Origin: Ophiosphaerella korrae
Lineage: Eukaryota > Ascomycota > Dothideomycetes > Pleosporales > Phaeosphaeriaceae
Reading direction: 5' to 3'
DNA: 64,000 nt
Assembly: GCA_028456385.1 (NCBI GenBank)
Contig: JALNQF010000128.1
Coordinates: 59,743-123,742 of the forward strand
Positions 23,230 to 35,700 of this stretch are shown here, in pieces. A program made the position numbers and the translations under genes. Below the pieces are notes generated by a model that worked only from the letters and a program-made list of their open reading frames with translations, did not search any database and was not told where the DNA came from. The first letter of the stretch is position 1. Every line of letters begins with the position of its first letter.

Positions 23230-23975
23230 ATGCCGCTCATCCACGGATCCTATGATAGTCTCCCTTGTACGTAGTTCATTGGTAAATGCGGGGAAATTAC
23301 TCCACCATGCATGTCCGCACCAGGAGAAGGGGCTGACTGGCTGCAGATGTCGATACACCGCTTGACGAGTCCGCGCTGGCGGCCGCGAGGGCAGTCATAG
23401 ACGCCGACATCAGGAGCGCAGGTGTAGATACCTCGGAACTGCATCCAGCCCTGATACCAGCCGCCAAATACCAACCCCGCTTCTCCAACTTCGTCGAGCG
23501 CGAGCACGCCCGCCTCGATGGCGATGTGACCTCGAAACTCTCTGGCATCGACATGAAGCGCTACGAAGACCTCGACGCTCCAGAGACCACGAACCCCACC
23601 AGCGACGAAGACAGCCCAGAGCTGCTAGCGCGCTGGGACAAGGCGCTCAAGCAGGCCTACACTAGCTCAGAGTATGTCGACGCCAGGCTGACGCAGCTGG
23701 GCTTGTTAGAGAAGTTTGGCAAGAACGCCTGGCTAGTCGGCAACTCGCAGCTCGAGGATATCCTGAAGAGTATCGAGGCAGAGCTAGCAGATGTGCGCAG
23801 ACAGCAGGAAGAGGTCGAGACCCTCAGGCGGTCGCAGCAAGAGAGTGTACAGGGTGAGCTTCAGACGCTTGAAGAGACGTGGAAGAGGGGTGTAGGAAGA
23901 GTGCTGGAGACAGAGGTGGCCGCCGAAGGCCTAAAACAGCAGATCTTGGAGAAACGACGGGCTGGCGCTGTGTGA
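23230..23975 (+). CDS. Pre-mRNA-splicing factor SPF27/BCAS2-like (Cwf7 family)
   Basis: Two exons (23230-23266, 23347-23975) give 221 aa. Exon 1 encodes only MPLIHGSYDSLP. Family features are visible: the N-terminal SYDSLPYVD segment, then YQPRFSNFVEREHARL (residues about 60-76), a variable middle (GIDMKRYEDLDAPE), and a long C-terminal coiled coil from about 145 (LEDILKSIEAELADVRRQQE, then VETLRRSQQESVQGELQTL) ending in a basic tail. By family this is a small subunit of the Prp19/NineTeen complex that activates the spliceosome, held through its coiled coil. Length matches fungal members. The gene starts 394 bp from the divergent ceramidase gene. Confidence 0.87.
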
Positions 23976-24530
23976 TTGACAGCTGTTCTTTCATACTGAT
24001 AGATTTATGAAGCAACTGCGCGCGGCGCAATGAAGATACCCAGCATTAAGATTGCCAAAGAGTTGACGAGACGCCCTCTCAAATGCCTCCATCTAAAAGG
24101 CTAGAATTGAGACGAGCAGTAAGAACCCAGAAATGAGAGATCGTCGCATCTACTGATAATCAATTTAGATCCTACATCAGTCGATCATAAGATCCACCTT
24201 ATCCGTGTGCAACTAGTTTAGTCAAATACACAAAAAAGCTTGCATTCTATCCTGCAGTGCTATATCATTTCTTGATTTTATAACATCTTATATTTTATCC
24301 AAAGATATACATCTATCTGTTCCTCTTCACAGCAGCATAGGAAGCAGCCACCAACAACTGAGAGTCCTTTGGCCACGTGATCACGGAGATATCGCGATGT
24401 AACAACGTGCCGAGGCACCCCAGCTTTCGCTCTCGGCTTCGGTCCATAATGACGAACATGCATGACGAAATACATCTCTCTTTTCTACATCAAAACTCCC
24501 ATTACATACAGTCTTCACGTAAACCACAAG
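23976..24530. other. Intergenic
   Basis: 555 bp between two plus-strand genes, AT-rich at 24180-24300. No gene seen. Confidence 0.45.
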
Positions 24531-25449
24531 ATGGATAACGCGACCCTTTTTGACGTCAAAGTAAGCCTGTCCAATGGAGTCACCTACCTCTTACACTCCA
24601 GTGCAAACAAGCCGCAGAACCAAGACTAACAAACAACAGGGCAAAGTCGTCCTCGTAACTGGCGGCGCAAAAGGCATAGGCCGCATGATCAGTGAAGGCT
24701 TCGTCCAGAATGGCGCTACAGTATATATATCGTCCCGCGACACGAAAGCCTGCGAACAAGCCTGCAAAGAGTTAAACGCACTCGGCAGAGGAAAAGCAGA
24801 CTACATAGCCGCAGACTTCTACAAAGAAGAATCCCTCGCCCACGTAACTACCGAGCTGCAAAAGCGCGCAGGCAGTCCGTCCCTCCCCTCCGCACTTCCT
24901 CCTACCCCTCTAACACGTGACCCAGAACTCGACGTCCTTGTCAACAACTCGGGCTCCAACTGGGGCGAATCCTACGACACATACCCGTCCGCCGCCTGGG
25001 ACCGCGTCCTAAACCTAAACCTCAAACGCGTCTTCCAACTCACGCAATCCCTCACGCCCCTCCTCGAAGCCGCTTCCACGCCCGCGTCCCCCGCCCGTGT
25101 CATCAACATCGGCTCCATCGACGGCCTGCGCGTTCCCGCGCTCGAGACCTTCGCGTACTCGGCGTCGAAAGCGGGGCTGCACCACATGAGCCGTGTGCTA
25201 GCTTCGCATCTGGGGAAGCGCGGTATTACGAGCAATACAATTGCGTGTGGGCCGTTTGAGAGCAAGATGATGAAGGCGACGTTGGAGAAGTTCAAGGATG
25301 TGATTGAGGGCGGTGTGCCATTGGGCAGAATTGGGAGCGCGGAGGATGTGGCGGGGACGTGTATTTGGTTGAGTAGTCGGGCCGGGGCGTGGGTTAATGG
25401 AGCGACGGTGGCGTTAGATGGGGGGAGCGTTGTAGCGGCGAAGTTGTAG
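24531..25449 (+). CDS. Short-chain dehydrogenase/reductase
   Basis: Two exons (24531-24560, 24640-25449) give 279 aa, normal for a classical SDR. The first exon encodes only MDNATLFDVK. The NAD(P)-binding glycine motif is TGGAKGIG (17-24), followed by SSRDTKACEQ, whose Arg after the second strand suggests NADPH. NNSG replaces the usual NNAG. The catalytic triad residues are Ser169 (NIGSIDG), Tyr183 and Lys187 (YSASK). The C-terminus has PLGRIGSAEDVAG and the VNGATVALDGG signature. The sequence is closest in style to RhlG/3-oxoacyl-ACP reductase and gluconate-5-dehydrogenase-like SDRs. The substrate cannot be deduced. A Pro/Thr-rich insert near 107-118 (SLPSALPPTPLTRD) is unusual for the fold and could be a surface loop. 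Confidence 0.92.
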
Positions 25450-25878
25450 ATTGGGTGGAAAGTAAAAAGTAAAGTTGGTTGTTGAGTCACCTACTTGGAA
25501 CCCTTTTTTTGCTTGCATGTATAAACGCACATGGGTTGTATTCAATTAACATATTTGCTCAACAAACTTTGAAGAATGGCTTAGGTCAAGATGATAACGA
25601 TATAGAAAGTTTGGTGATCATCTGTGCACAGTAGCGCCGTATTAAAAAGAAATTTTGGAACATAATTGGTCGATCGATTGAGTGATTCCTGCACCCCCAT
25701 TCCTGCCAATCACCTCGAGCATGAGGCAGACTTCAGCCTTGTCAGGTTGCAAGCTCAGACCAGTGCCGGGCAACTCAGCCTCAGTCTGCTGGGGAGACGC
25801 ACGCATTAAAGTCAGGCTTTCCCTACGTGTGCGTTAGTCTCATACTCGCAAATTACAGCCCTTGGCCTTTCTATTGCC
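25450..25878. other. Intergenic upstream of the Rho fusion gene
   Basis: 429 bp. Presumed promoter of the gene starting at 25879. No distinct site seen. Confidence 0.45.
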
Positions 25879-27875
25879 ATGGATCCATTCTCTATCACCT
25901 TGGGTGTTGTTACATTAGTTACCCTGGCGTCCAAGGCTGTACTGGAGTTGAAGAAGCTGCGCAATGGTGCCACCGAGGCAAGCCCGATCAACGCCATATT
26001 GGCGGATCTGAAATCCCTCAAACATATCCTCAACTTTATTGAAGAAGGATTCGAGGACTTGGATAGCAGGACACCATTAACAGGCGTGATAGGGGCACAT
26101 TGGGTAGCACTAAAAAACACTTTGGACGACGGGTGTACTGCTATGGAGCAGCTGAGTGAGATCCTAGTGGCGCTAAACAAAGAAATCAAATACTTGGACT
26201 CAATACGACGAAGAACACGGCTCAAGGAAGCCAACAGCCAGATTGTTTTGCACAGGCAGCAGATACAGGCTTATAAAGATGCTCTTCAGCTCTCACTTCA
26301 GTCTGTTACGTTGTAAGCAACTTCAATTCCTGGGTTTTCATTCCTAACAAATCATAGCTTTCAGCAAAGCACGATTAAGGAAGATACCTCGAAGATACTT
26401 AGCAGCTCTGAAGCACTTCACCAGGATCTCACTCGGCTAGCGGCAAATCTAGAGGTCAAACTAACAGCTCTAGAGATGATACTTACCGATCCAAACAACC
26501 CTCAGGGCAGTGTAGTTTCATCCGTCAAGCACCTCCAAACCTGCGTGAAAACCGCAGCAACAATAGTGACATACTCCTCTACTGTTTTGGCAGATGAAGA
26601 ACAAGGCAATTCTACAGATACTTGGGACATTTTATCTGAGTTTGGATGGCTTTCAGGAGCTACAACTGACAACGATTTAACTTTGAGCTGGGTAGCATCT
26701 CAGGATGTTCAGCAATCAGCTTTGCCCAGAATTCAACCACAAAACGAAGATGCAGTTAGAGATCTAGCCACGCAGTCAGCGCCTACGCTCCCATTGACCC
26801 GACCACCCTTACCCGATAAGACCACAGTGTCGGATATCGCGCCCAAACGCGATGTCCAATCTGACCCAGATACGAATAACGAGGCCTTGCTTAGTCCCAC
26901 AAAGCTGAGCCAAGAGAAAATCAAAAAGCGCCGAAGTATCTCTATATCTAAGCTGCTTTTTCGGCGAACAAAAGACCCAACAAACGAGCAACAAGAAAGC
27001 AAACATAAGGAACAACTATGCATGGACCATTTAAAATTTACTGATGGTAAAGTACGACTCAAGATTACCTTTGTTGGCGACGGCGCTTGTGGGAAAACAT
27101 GTTTTTTAATGTAAGGTGTGATTTGCGATCTTTGATAGTTGATAGTGCAACATGCTAATAGTATAATAGTTCAACATCCAAGGGCATCTATCCTGAGGTA
27201 TGTCCTCGGCTCACTTTTGACGAAAGATGTATGCTCACTGCTAGCAGGTCTACGTTCCCACTGTGTTCGAAAACTATGTCGCGAATTCCGAAGTTCAAGG
27301 GATTCCCTTTGAGTGCGCCTTATGGGACACAGCAGGCCAGGAAGACTATGACAGGCTGAGGCCTCACAGCTATCCGAACACGCATGTATTCTGCGTATGC
27401 TTCAGTATCGAAAACCCAGACTCCTTAGTGAATGCTTTTGAAAAGGTAGTGGAGGCGTCCCACTACATGCTACCTACGCACTAATGATTTGTACAAGTGG
27501 AACCCCGAGATTTGCCGTTTCAAAAAGCGGAAAGATCCAATTTTTCTGTTGGGGTTCAAGAGTGATCTCCGACATGATCCTGACACCATTAGACAGCTGA
27601 AAAAAGTGTCGAATCGGCATCCTGTCACTGTTAAACAAGTTAGTAAAATGCCGCGCTGATCTGCACACTCGCTCATAAGAAAATAGGCCGAAGAAATGGC
27701 CAAAAATATCAAGGCAGCCAAATACTTGGAAAGCTCGGCCAAAACGCATGAGGGGACCGAGGAGACATTCACACAAATACTTTCCATGATTGTAGACGCA
27801 AGTCTGGAATTGCGAAAGCGCTATGAAAACGGCAAATGGAAGAGGAAGGCCTCAAACATGCTTCAGGATGAGTAG
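25879..27875 (+). CDS. STAND-type N-terminal domain fused to a Rho-family GTPase
   Basis: Six exons (25879-26312, 26358-27110, 27170-27197, 27248-27445, 27498-27638, 27687-27875) give 580 aa with every junction in frame. Residues 1-200 are all-helical and start [20 protein letters not shown], the pattern of the fungal STAND N-terminal domain (Helo-like/PigL_N type) usually placed before NACHT or NB-ARC. A Ser/Pro-rich linker with a basic patch ([17 protein letters not shown], about 334-350) follows. Residues about 378-565 are a Rho GTPase: P-loop GDGACGKT (385-392), switch [10 protein letters not shown] with Thr410, WDTAGQED (431-438), [15 protein letters not shown] for base recognition, and ESSAKT. 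Catalytic Gln436 is kept. The 28 nt exon 3 encodes STSKGIYPE. The end, NMLQDE, has no CAAX box, so membrane binding would have to use the N-terminal domain or the basic patch. Role inferred: signalling or self/non-self response. Confidence 0.88.
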
Positions 27876-28621
27876 GTGGGAGAGGACTACTAACATTGTT
27901 CCCTTGCAAGGAAGAAAATGTGTCGGAAATAATAATTGGCTGCAGGTAAGGTAGTAAATACTTGCCCTTGCCTGATCTCTAAACGTAATTACCTCGTTGC
28001 TGTCGATTGTGCAAACATTCCCCTTCACCGACCTGATCGTATCCCACGCTTGATCCTAAACACATTACGATCCGTGACACAATATATCGATACGTACATG
28101 GCAAAGCAAAATTTGGCATGACGCCAAGTAGTTCGAATATCATCCACGACGAAGGTATAGATCTGTTTTCAAAGCTGTCGAGACACTAATATCGAAGCGA
28201 GCGCTAACAGCATATACTCCACTACTTCTCTTTCTCTGGCTAGTCATCCCGAACAACTTAATCCCTATCCTTACACCTCAACCCAACCACAGCACCGCCA
28301 AAATATCCCAAACAAGCACACATCCAACATACCGCAAAATCCCCACACCACCACAAGCCAAACAACGGCGCACTACACCACACTCCAAAAAGGCAACAAT
28401 ACATGCAATCCATTATCCATCATTCAGTCACTAATCAAACCTTTACAAACCTCATACATCTACCATCAACACTACCAAGGCTATTTTGATTTACCAAGGC
28501 GCCGCTAAGCAAATCAGAACAGACAACTAGGGGCTAAAATCAAGGATGTTCCACCCAGCGTGCAACAAAAATGGACGAATGGTTGAGACTTTGCAAAGTG
28601 CAAGGGACTTGGGGGATAAAT
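27876..28621. other. Intergenic, convergent 3' ends
   Basis: 746 bp between the convergent Rho-fusion and trehalase genes. The part 28260-28400 is A/C-rich (CA-rich, almost no G). No gene seen. Confidence 0.45.
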
Positions 28622-31026
28622 CTAGTGCAAGCCCAGAGCCGAAATTGCCTTTTCGTAGCCATCGTAGTCCGTCAGAGCGCCTAGCGCGCGTCGCATGTGA
28701 GCGCTGAGAAGCGTGAGGCCGTAGATGTAGCTTGCGTTAACCCAGCCGAAGCTATTGAGGATTAGCATTCTGACATACAGAAGAGGGAAATGGGGAAGAG
28801 CTTACCCTTCGCGAGGCACACCCTTGAAGTCGCTACCTTGGTTGCCATATTCTGCTTCGACCTTGTGTGGGTCGATTTTGCGTGTGACGTCGTATTTCTC
28901 TACGACGACGCCATTGAAGTCGACGAAGGCTTTGGTAACCATGAACAGCCAGCGGTAAGCGAGGCGCTGGGCTTCAGCATCGTAACCGTATCGCTGCATT
29001 CCAACCCAAGCGAGGATCTGTTGTGGTGCCCAACCGAAGGGAAAGTCCCACTGTCGGTTAGGCCGGTCGAGCCCAACTTTACCTCGAGACTTTTCAGTGC
29101 CGGAGACAAGGCCACCAAAGACCTCGAGTTTTGGTAGTGCCTTCTCAACAAGGATGCTCGCCTGCCGTGGGGTGGCAAGACCAGACCACATGGGCCAGAA
29201 GGTTGTTGCGCTTTCGTAGCCAGTGCGTTGTTGCTTTACTGTGTTATAGTCGAAGTACATGCCAGCTTCCTCATCCCAGAGGTATTTGTCAACCTGAGCA
29301 CGACGTTTCCTAGCGCGGCGCTCCCAGGTAGCAGATGTCTCTATTTGACCGGGTTTCATGTTGCCAGCACAGAACTCAGGAGGAACCTCGAGCCGGTCTC
29401 CAAAGTGGTTGCGAATGCAGCGTCCAATGTCGACTTCGTACTTGTACAACAAAGCGTTGACGTCGACAACAGCAAGATCGGCAGCGACATTTTCAAGCCG
29501 ATAAGAAGTGTCATGGCCAGACTCTCGCACCGCGCGATCATGAAGGAAATAAGTATCCAATTCCGGCTCGCTCACACGCTGGTAGTTGTACGCATCTACA
29601 AATTCATTAAAAGTCATACTGTGCTTTTTAGCATAGGGAGTTAGAATATGCTCGAAGTGAGTGGCCTCCGTCTCTGGAGGGACACCAAGACCGCCCGGGC
29701 GGTAGCGTGAGAGCCCGGTAACTGGGTCCAGGCGTGGAGCGCTCATCCAGACTGAGTGATATTCCTTGATGGCGGCAAGGGTAGCCTCGCGCAAAAACTC
29801 CTTGGCGCCAGGCTCGTGCTTGATGCGTTCAAAGACACGCAATGCCATGTCGGTGAGGAAAGGCGGCTGCGAACGGCAGAGGTAATAGGTTCGATTGGCA
29901 TTTAGAATTTTGTTGTAATGCTTGATGCAAAAGCAAAAGTGTATGACCATGGCCTTCACCAGGTCTACGCGATCGTTGATGAGCAATCCAAGCGACTCCA
30001 TGTAGCTGTCCCAACCATACAATTCGTTGAAACGACCACCAGGTACCACGAATGGTAGACCACGAAGATCTTTCTTCTTGGTGACCGGATCGATCCATTC
30101 CTCCATAGCAATTGCAAGGAGCCCAGGAGCCTTGTTCAAGTCGCGGACGTATGCATCGTTATCACAGTCCTTAGCCAGCCATACCACATCCAAGTTCATT
30201 TCTGGATGCTCTCGAGCTATACGGGTGTAGTACTCGTGCTGCTCTGGAGCACCTTGTGGAATGTATATACGGGGACGTGGATTGTCCGTCCAGTCCTTGG
30301 GATCGCGGCCAACCTTTTCAATGTTGGATCCATCGATGCGGCGGGTAAGGCCGTCCCAAAAGGAGTATTGGATAAGTCGCTGCAGTCGGTTGACTGGGTT
30401 CTCGTTCAGACGCGCTTCGTCGAGCACGATGGTCTTGCGGCCGTAGTCTTGCGCAAGGGTGAGCTCCTGGAGCAGATTCGAGAGCATGTACGTGCCGCGG
30501 ACATCGAATTTGTTGTGCGCATTGGAGCCGAGGGTGCCCAGTGAAATGACCTGTGCCGGTTGTCAGCGGTGCGTTGTGCTGGTGGGCTCAAAGAATTGTA
30601 CCTTGGGTCCTTTGTCGTCTATGGTGATCTGGTAGTTTTCGTCTGAATCCTCTCGAGACAGAAGCGTCTTCAGCGTCTGGTCGACCTGAATGAGGAAGCG
30701 GCGTGGCTGCAAGGATACCTCATCTGCTCCAAGTTAGTATGTGTGGTCCTCTGTACCTGGGGCTGTTCAGCAAGTACCATGACTGATGCGGCGGGCGGCA
30801 GACACGCCGTCTGTAACGGGTGCATTGCGACCAGAGCGGTCTACGTTCTGGGTCAGGTTAGCCAGGCAATGTCTATAGCTGCTACTGAGCGCTGGGAACT
30901 GACGGCAGAGTATGTCCTGGCACGGATGTGCTTGCGCGTGTGGCTCTCGCCGTAGTAGACATGGGGGTGGGCTAGTGGATCTTGGGCAGAGGATGATCGG
31001 CGGGGTTTGGAGTATTGCGAGCTCAT
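28622..31026 (-). CDS. NTH1: Neutral trehalase
   Basis: Five minus-strand exons (31026-30904, 30847-30778, 30723-30602, 30550-28806, 28751-28622) give 729 aa. The N-terminus is the regulatory region of fungal neutral trehalases: KPRRSSSA near 7-14 and RRIS with Ser63 as likely protein kinase A sites. A calcium-binding loop with Asp90, Asp92, Asn94 and Gln96 ([12 protein letters not shown]) follows. The GH37 catalytic domain carries both trehalase signatures, [14 protein letters not shown] and [12 protein letters not shown]. Cytosolic: no signal peptide. It hydrolyses trehalose to glucose during spore germination and recovery from stress, and is activated by PKA phosphorylation with 14-3-3 binding and Ca2+ in yeast. 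The three small 5' exons were placed by frame and by the conserved N-terminal text. Confidence 0.95.
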
Positions 31027-32226
31027 GCTACGGGGGTGACAGACAGGGACAGCAGTCGAACAATTGCTGGCCGGGAAGTGTGGTGAGAGTGGGTGGATTA
31101 TTGTGCGCTGAGGATATGCTGCTAAGTACTGCAATTAGCTGGTCGAGGTACCAATTGGCGTGGGGGTGCGCTGGGTCCCACGCTTTGAAGGCGACGTTAG
31201 GAACCAGGATCGAGATCACGCGGCGGCAATGTTGCTGAGGAATGTTCGTAGGATAACGAGTGAGTGTGATATGTAGGGGAATACGTCTCAGGGTCAAGAA
31301 GATGGCCAAAGGAATAAGAGTGGGAGCGGTTCTGAACAGTCAGGTTATCTAGCATGCGGCAGGTCCGCCGGAGAGGCCAGTGTCCATTGAGTATCTGGGG
31401 AAGCCGCCATGAATCAAGCAAGCAAAGGAAAAGAGGTAATCAGTGATAATAGCGGTGAGAGGGCTGTGAGGGCTGCACTGCATGGCCAACAATGCGGGAA
31501 GGTCTTGTGCTCCTGTGCTTGTTACGCTTCTCCCTCGCGCTTCCTTTCCCGGCTATCGTGACTTCCTGCCGAAGCTTGCCGCACTACATTAGATCCTCTT
31601 TTAGCTGATCCACCTTCCATCACACTACGTCACTCGCCAAAGCTTGCTTCACCATGCTTCTCCTATATTCTCTTTTTTTTTCTTACGACTCCGCTCATTG
31701 TGGGCCAATGGCTCAACCGACTGATTTTGTCCAGCTTTTGCCGTGACCCTGCATCAGGGTGCATTCTTCCCATGCACTACCTGCACGCTGTGACTGGCTG
31801 TCGGGTGGTCATGCGCAAGGTGCCCGTCGCCGACGCCAAACCCCCACAGCCGCTTCGGGGCTTACACCTATCCACCAGGCCGTCGTGACTTAGACGAGAC
31901 TCTTCCGAGCACACCTACGGAGCTGGGTGGCGTTTTGCCAATCACGTGCGAGTATATGCAAACATAGGTGTCAATGCTGAGGACAACGGCTCCCCATTCC
32001 GGAAGTGCGTGCAGGCTGCAGTCAATGATAATGCCATCTACGGGCCATTTGTTGGTATAATTATATCGTACAAGTTAATCATAATAAGGAGACATCCGTC
32101 ATGGAGTTCGTTACAAAGGAGATGGTTATCGAAAAACCGTGCGGCCGGGGCATATAAACCCAGCGCCTTCGCTAATAAACAGTAAATTATACACAAGAAA
32201 TACTCTCACGCGGCATGAGACGCTCT
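31027..32226. other. Intergenic upstream of trehalase
   Basis: 1.2 kb that includes the trehalase promoter and 5' leader. A T-rich run lies at 31670-31683. One AGGGG pentamer (STRE-like) is at 31275-31279; a single copy is not significant. No gene seen. Confidence 0.45.
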
Positions 32227-32736
32227 TCATCGTTTCAGTTTGCGTCCGGCACTCCGTAGCCTCCTCATGTCTCGCCAGTTTCGCTTCCAGGATCCTGTCG
32301 ACTCCTGGGTATCCGTGCAGCTCAGCGTATCAGAGTCGGCTCTAGGGCAGCCGGTATTTATGAATGAACCATTTGAGGTCGCTATGGTGGCCGCTGGTAA
32401 TGTCCATGGTAATGGTTGTTGCATATTGAGGAAGCCGGACACAAAACATCCACCATATGCTTGCAGAGCTTCGAGAGACGCGGCCTGCCTCAGAGCAATA
32501 TCATGCCTTGCGTCAAGATCATCATCATTAGACTCTGTGTAGTCGTTGGTGTTGTACTGGTATCCCACTTCGAGGGCACTCGTCTAGACAGCCATTAGTC
32601 GAGGAACCATAGGGGATTAAGTATTGGCACTAACCTTGAGATAGAGTGTGCTATGCAGACGAAGGTTTTCCTTGGTGAGAAGTGTTCTTGAAGGCTGGCC
32701 GCTCGCAGGCGTCTTGGTATCGAGTTGTTGGCACAT
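32227..32736 (-). CDS. Small two-exon hypothetical protein, 152 aa
   Basis: ATG at 32736; exon 1 32736-32635 (34 codons), a 51 nt intron with GTTAGT donor and CTAG acceptor containing a CTAAT-like branch, and exon 2 32583-32227. The protein starts MCQQLDTKTPASGQPSRTLL, has an acidic stretch ESNDDDLDARHD and a helical segment IALRQAASLEALQAYGGCF, and ends in a very basic tail (WKRNWRDMRRLRSAGRKLKR). No signal peptide, no known domain. The clean intron and uninterrupted frame make it more than a chance frame. Function unknown. Confidence 0.5.
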
Positions 32737-35700
32737 GGTTGAATCTCTTCAATGATCTGAAGGTTGACGTGGCTAAAGGAAGACTGCGGCGATGTGGTTG
32801 GTCTATGGCCGTTCAGACTTGAGCTTATACGATTGATTGTGTGAGGGTTGATTTGAGCGATGGGAATGTGCTGCGGTGAGGGATTTATTATATATGACCT
32901 TTACAATAGCAGCCACCAGGGCTAGCAAACGGGCCAGGATGAACGACATGGCGCCGCCCGCTGCCGAACCATCTTGGAAACTTTCGCAGAAGAACCGAAA
33001 GCATGGCACAAGCCTCATCTGTCTTGCATTCCTCTCGGCCTAAGCCGGACGGCCGCTCCTGATGATCGAACTAGCGTCCTCGCAGGGATCATATCAGGTA
33101 CCACGTCTGTGTGTGGAGGCGCGGCACATCCTTGTTCAGCCTTTACGAGAGCTGAACTTGGCTGTTAGAGGACAGGTGACCCATTCTCTAGAGCTGACGA
33201 TAGGACTAGGACATCCATGGCTAGCAGCTCATTCGAAACGTGGTCACGCATGCCAAACATAGGCGTAAGCGTCTTGCTCAGACCGCATGAGGCGAATCGT
33301 CATGCCAACCTGTCTCTTTACTCCGCACCCATCGAGTGGCACCCGCAGCTTGCCGTACAGCGATCAACTTCGAAATATTTGCATTGTACAACTTTGTGCA
33401 GATTGACATGAGACCTGCGCATTACACAATTGACCGAGTATCGCCTATAATGTGATACGCTACGTTGCAAAAGAAACCTATGATCGATTTTTCAGATCAC
33501 CGATCTATCTTTGCCCGCGATGGCTGCCCAGCCACTGTCCCAATGGGCTGAGAACAGCAAGATGATAATCGTCACCTAGCCCTGGAGATGAGCATGATCA
33601 TTTGACAGCGGCAAACGTGAACTATTGGAGCTTGGCAGCCACATTGAAATCGATGAGGGAGAGGCGTTGTTCGCGTACCTGAGAGATGTGCAGGGAATCC
33701 TGTAGCACAGTGATGGCCTTGCACAGCTGTGCACCGACTTCCACCAATGTGGTGTGTCTGATGGTACACTAGGCTGACCATTCGTCGATGTCCGCATGCA
33801 GGTACCAAATACTATTCTTATGCCCAATGCGGCGCTATTGCTCGCGCATACAGCACGACTGCGCATACTTCAACGTTCGATAGTTCGGTTAGGTGTTTGT
33901 CAGATTGGTGCATTGTCTTCACATCCTCTTCCAGGGCCACGTGCTGCATCTCATGTCTATCAATCACATTGCGTATGCCTGACATGCGCCACAATTCCGG
34001 GGTGCACGAAAGCTTCAGCTCGCCCCAAGATGCGACCCCTGCAGCAAGTTACTTTTTCTGTCGTCGGCATGTGTGATTACTGGTGCTGGGGAAGCTTAGC
34101 ACGTTAGACTACTCTAGGTCCCAATGCTACGGGCAACCAATGGAGTGAACAACTCTGTTTATTGACATGGGCGTTGAGGGCGACGTGGCACCCAATCAAA
34201 CAAACCCTGGCAATCTTGTTTACAAATTCTGGTCAAATAAGCCAATGGCAGTGCAGATTTATCTGCTGATGTCTGGTGGTGGGTGTGATCGCCCAGTAGG
34301 TTTGCGCACCTGATGGACAGCAGTGCTTTCGCACTGTTGGTGGAGGTGTCACGATGGCTTTATCAAGCTGCAAGACATCGTTCAGGTGCAGGGGCACTTT
34401 CTCCTGTCTACGATGTAGGCATCTCCGCCCCTTGCCAGGGCCCCATGAGTTTACATCTTCAAAGCTACGCTGTTTGAGCGGTCTGACATTTCAGACGCGA
34501 CACCTAGGCTGTAGCTCATGTTTATGGTGTCTCGAACATCGCCAGGTCCACAAGGACCCAGGTACGCTGATTGAGCGCATTGATACTTCGGACATATTGC
34601 ATCTCACCCTTGAATTCACTTTTTCCCGAGCACACTCTCATCGGCGTCCAATATCAGCGCCTCGTGTGGTCGCTAAACCCTACTTGCAAACTCGGCGACA
34701 AAATCTATCCCAGACTGTCTTCCTAGTGACGACCACGGATAGCAGAGGGACCGGGTCGAGACGTCATTCTTACAGCACGAAGGAGTGCTCGCTAGACCCA
34801 GAACGAGCGATGGTCGACAAAACAAGTCAGGTTACAACTTAGTTTGGCTGCATGATCACGACCACCCAGTTTACCCGGCAGCTGGGTATGGACTGGAGGT
34901 GCCAGCCTCAAATCCCTCTACTATGGTACCAGGCATAGGTTTTGTAGGTGGGTCCTCGGAGACAGGGGGCTGAGGGTCAGCGCAAATACCCCTTACACAC
35001 TGTTTTACACCCAAAACTTTGTATTTCCGTATGGAAATCAATGTACCTTGGTCGCGTCCTTGTCTGCTACGTAACCTGCCTACACCTACCTACACCTGCA
35101 CAGCTCTCTATCATGAGTCCCCCTTCAGCACTGCGCTACACGACTCATCCCTCTCGCGAGACTCTGTCTCTTGTTTGTAGACATACAAAGTATTGAGATT
35201 AGTATGTAAGATAAGACAGAAACAGGTTTAGACCATACATAAGCACAACCCCTGTTGCCCGGACCCACCTACAAAACTTATCCCTGGTACCATAGTGTAT
35301 CATGCTCGCGTTACATGCACAGATCCAGATGTCATCGAGATCCGATACACCCTAGAGAGGTGGAGATGAGTCGAATCCTTCCGTACGATATGGTGTTGTG
35401 TGACATGACGATCGGTTGCGAGTCCGATGGGATGGATGTTGGGTCGCCGACTTGCTGGGTAGAACGGGGGTAGCAGGGTATCTATTTGGATAATCAGTCT
35501 TGCACCCGGCAGGAAAAGCGCAGTTCGTAAGGCTGGATGCCGGATGCGTCTGCCTCAGCGGGGAGATGTTTCGTGTTGCCTTGCGAACCGAGCTCGGATA
35601 ATATCTTCCTGTGTTCTTGCAGGTAGGTAGGCGGAACCCCTCTATAGGGGCGTTATCTATGCTGTTGAACCTTGCACACACTTCCTTGCCATACTATGGT

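Noticed and set aside
34354..34842. 162-codon plus-strand frame in the gene-poor region
   Set aside because: No recognisable domain, odd composition and no splice context; not supported as a gene.
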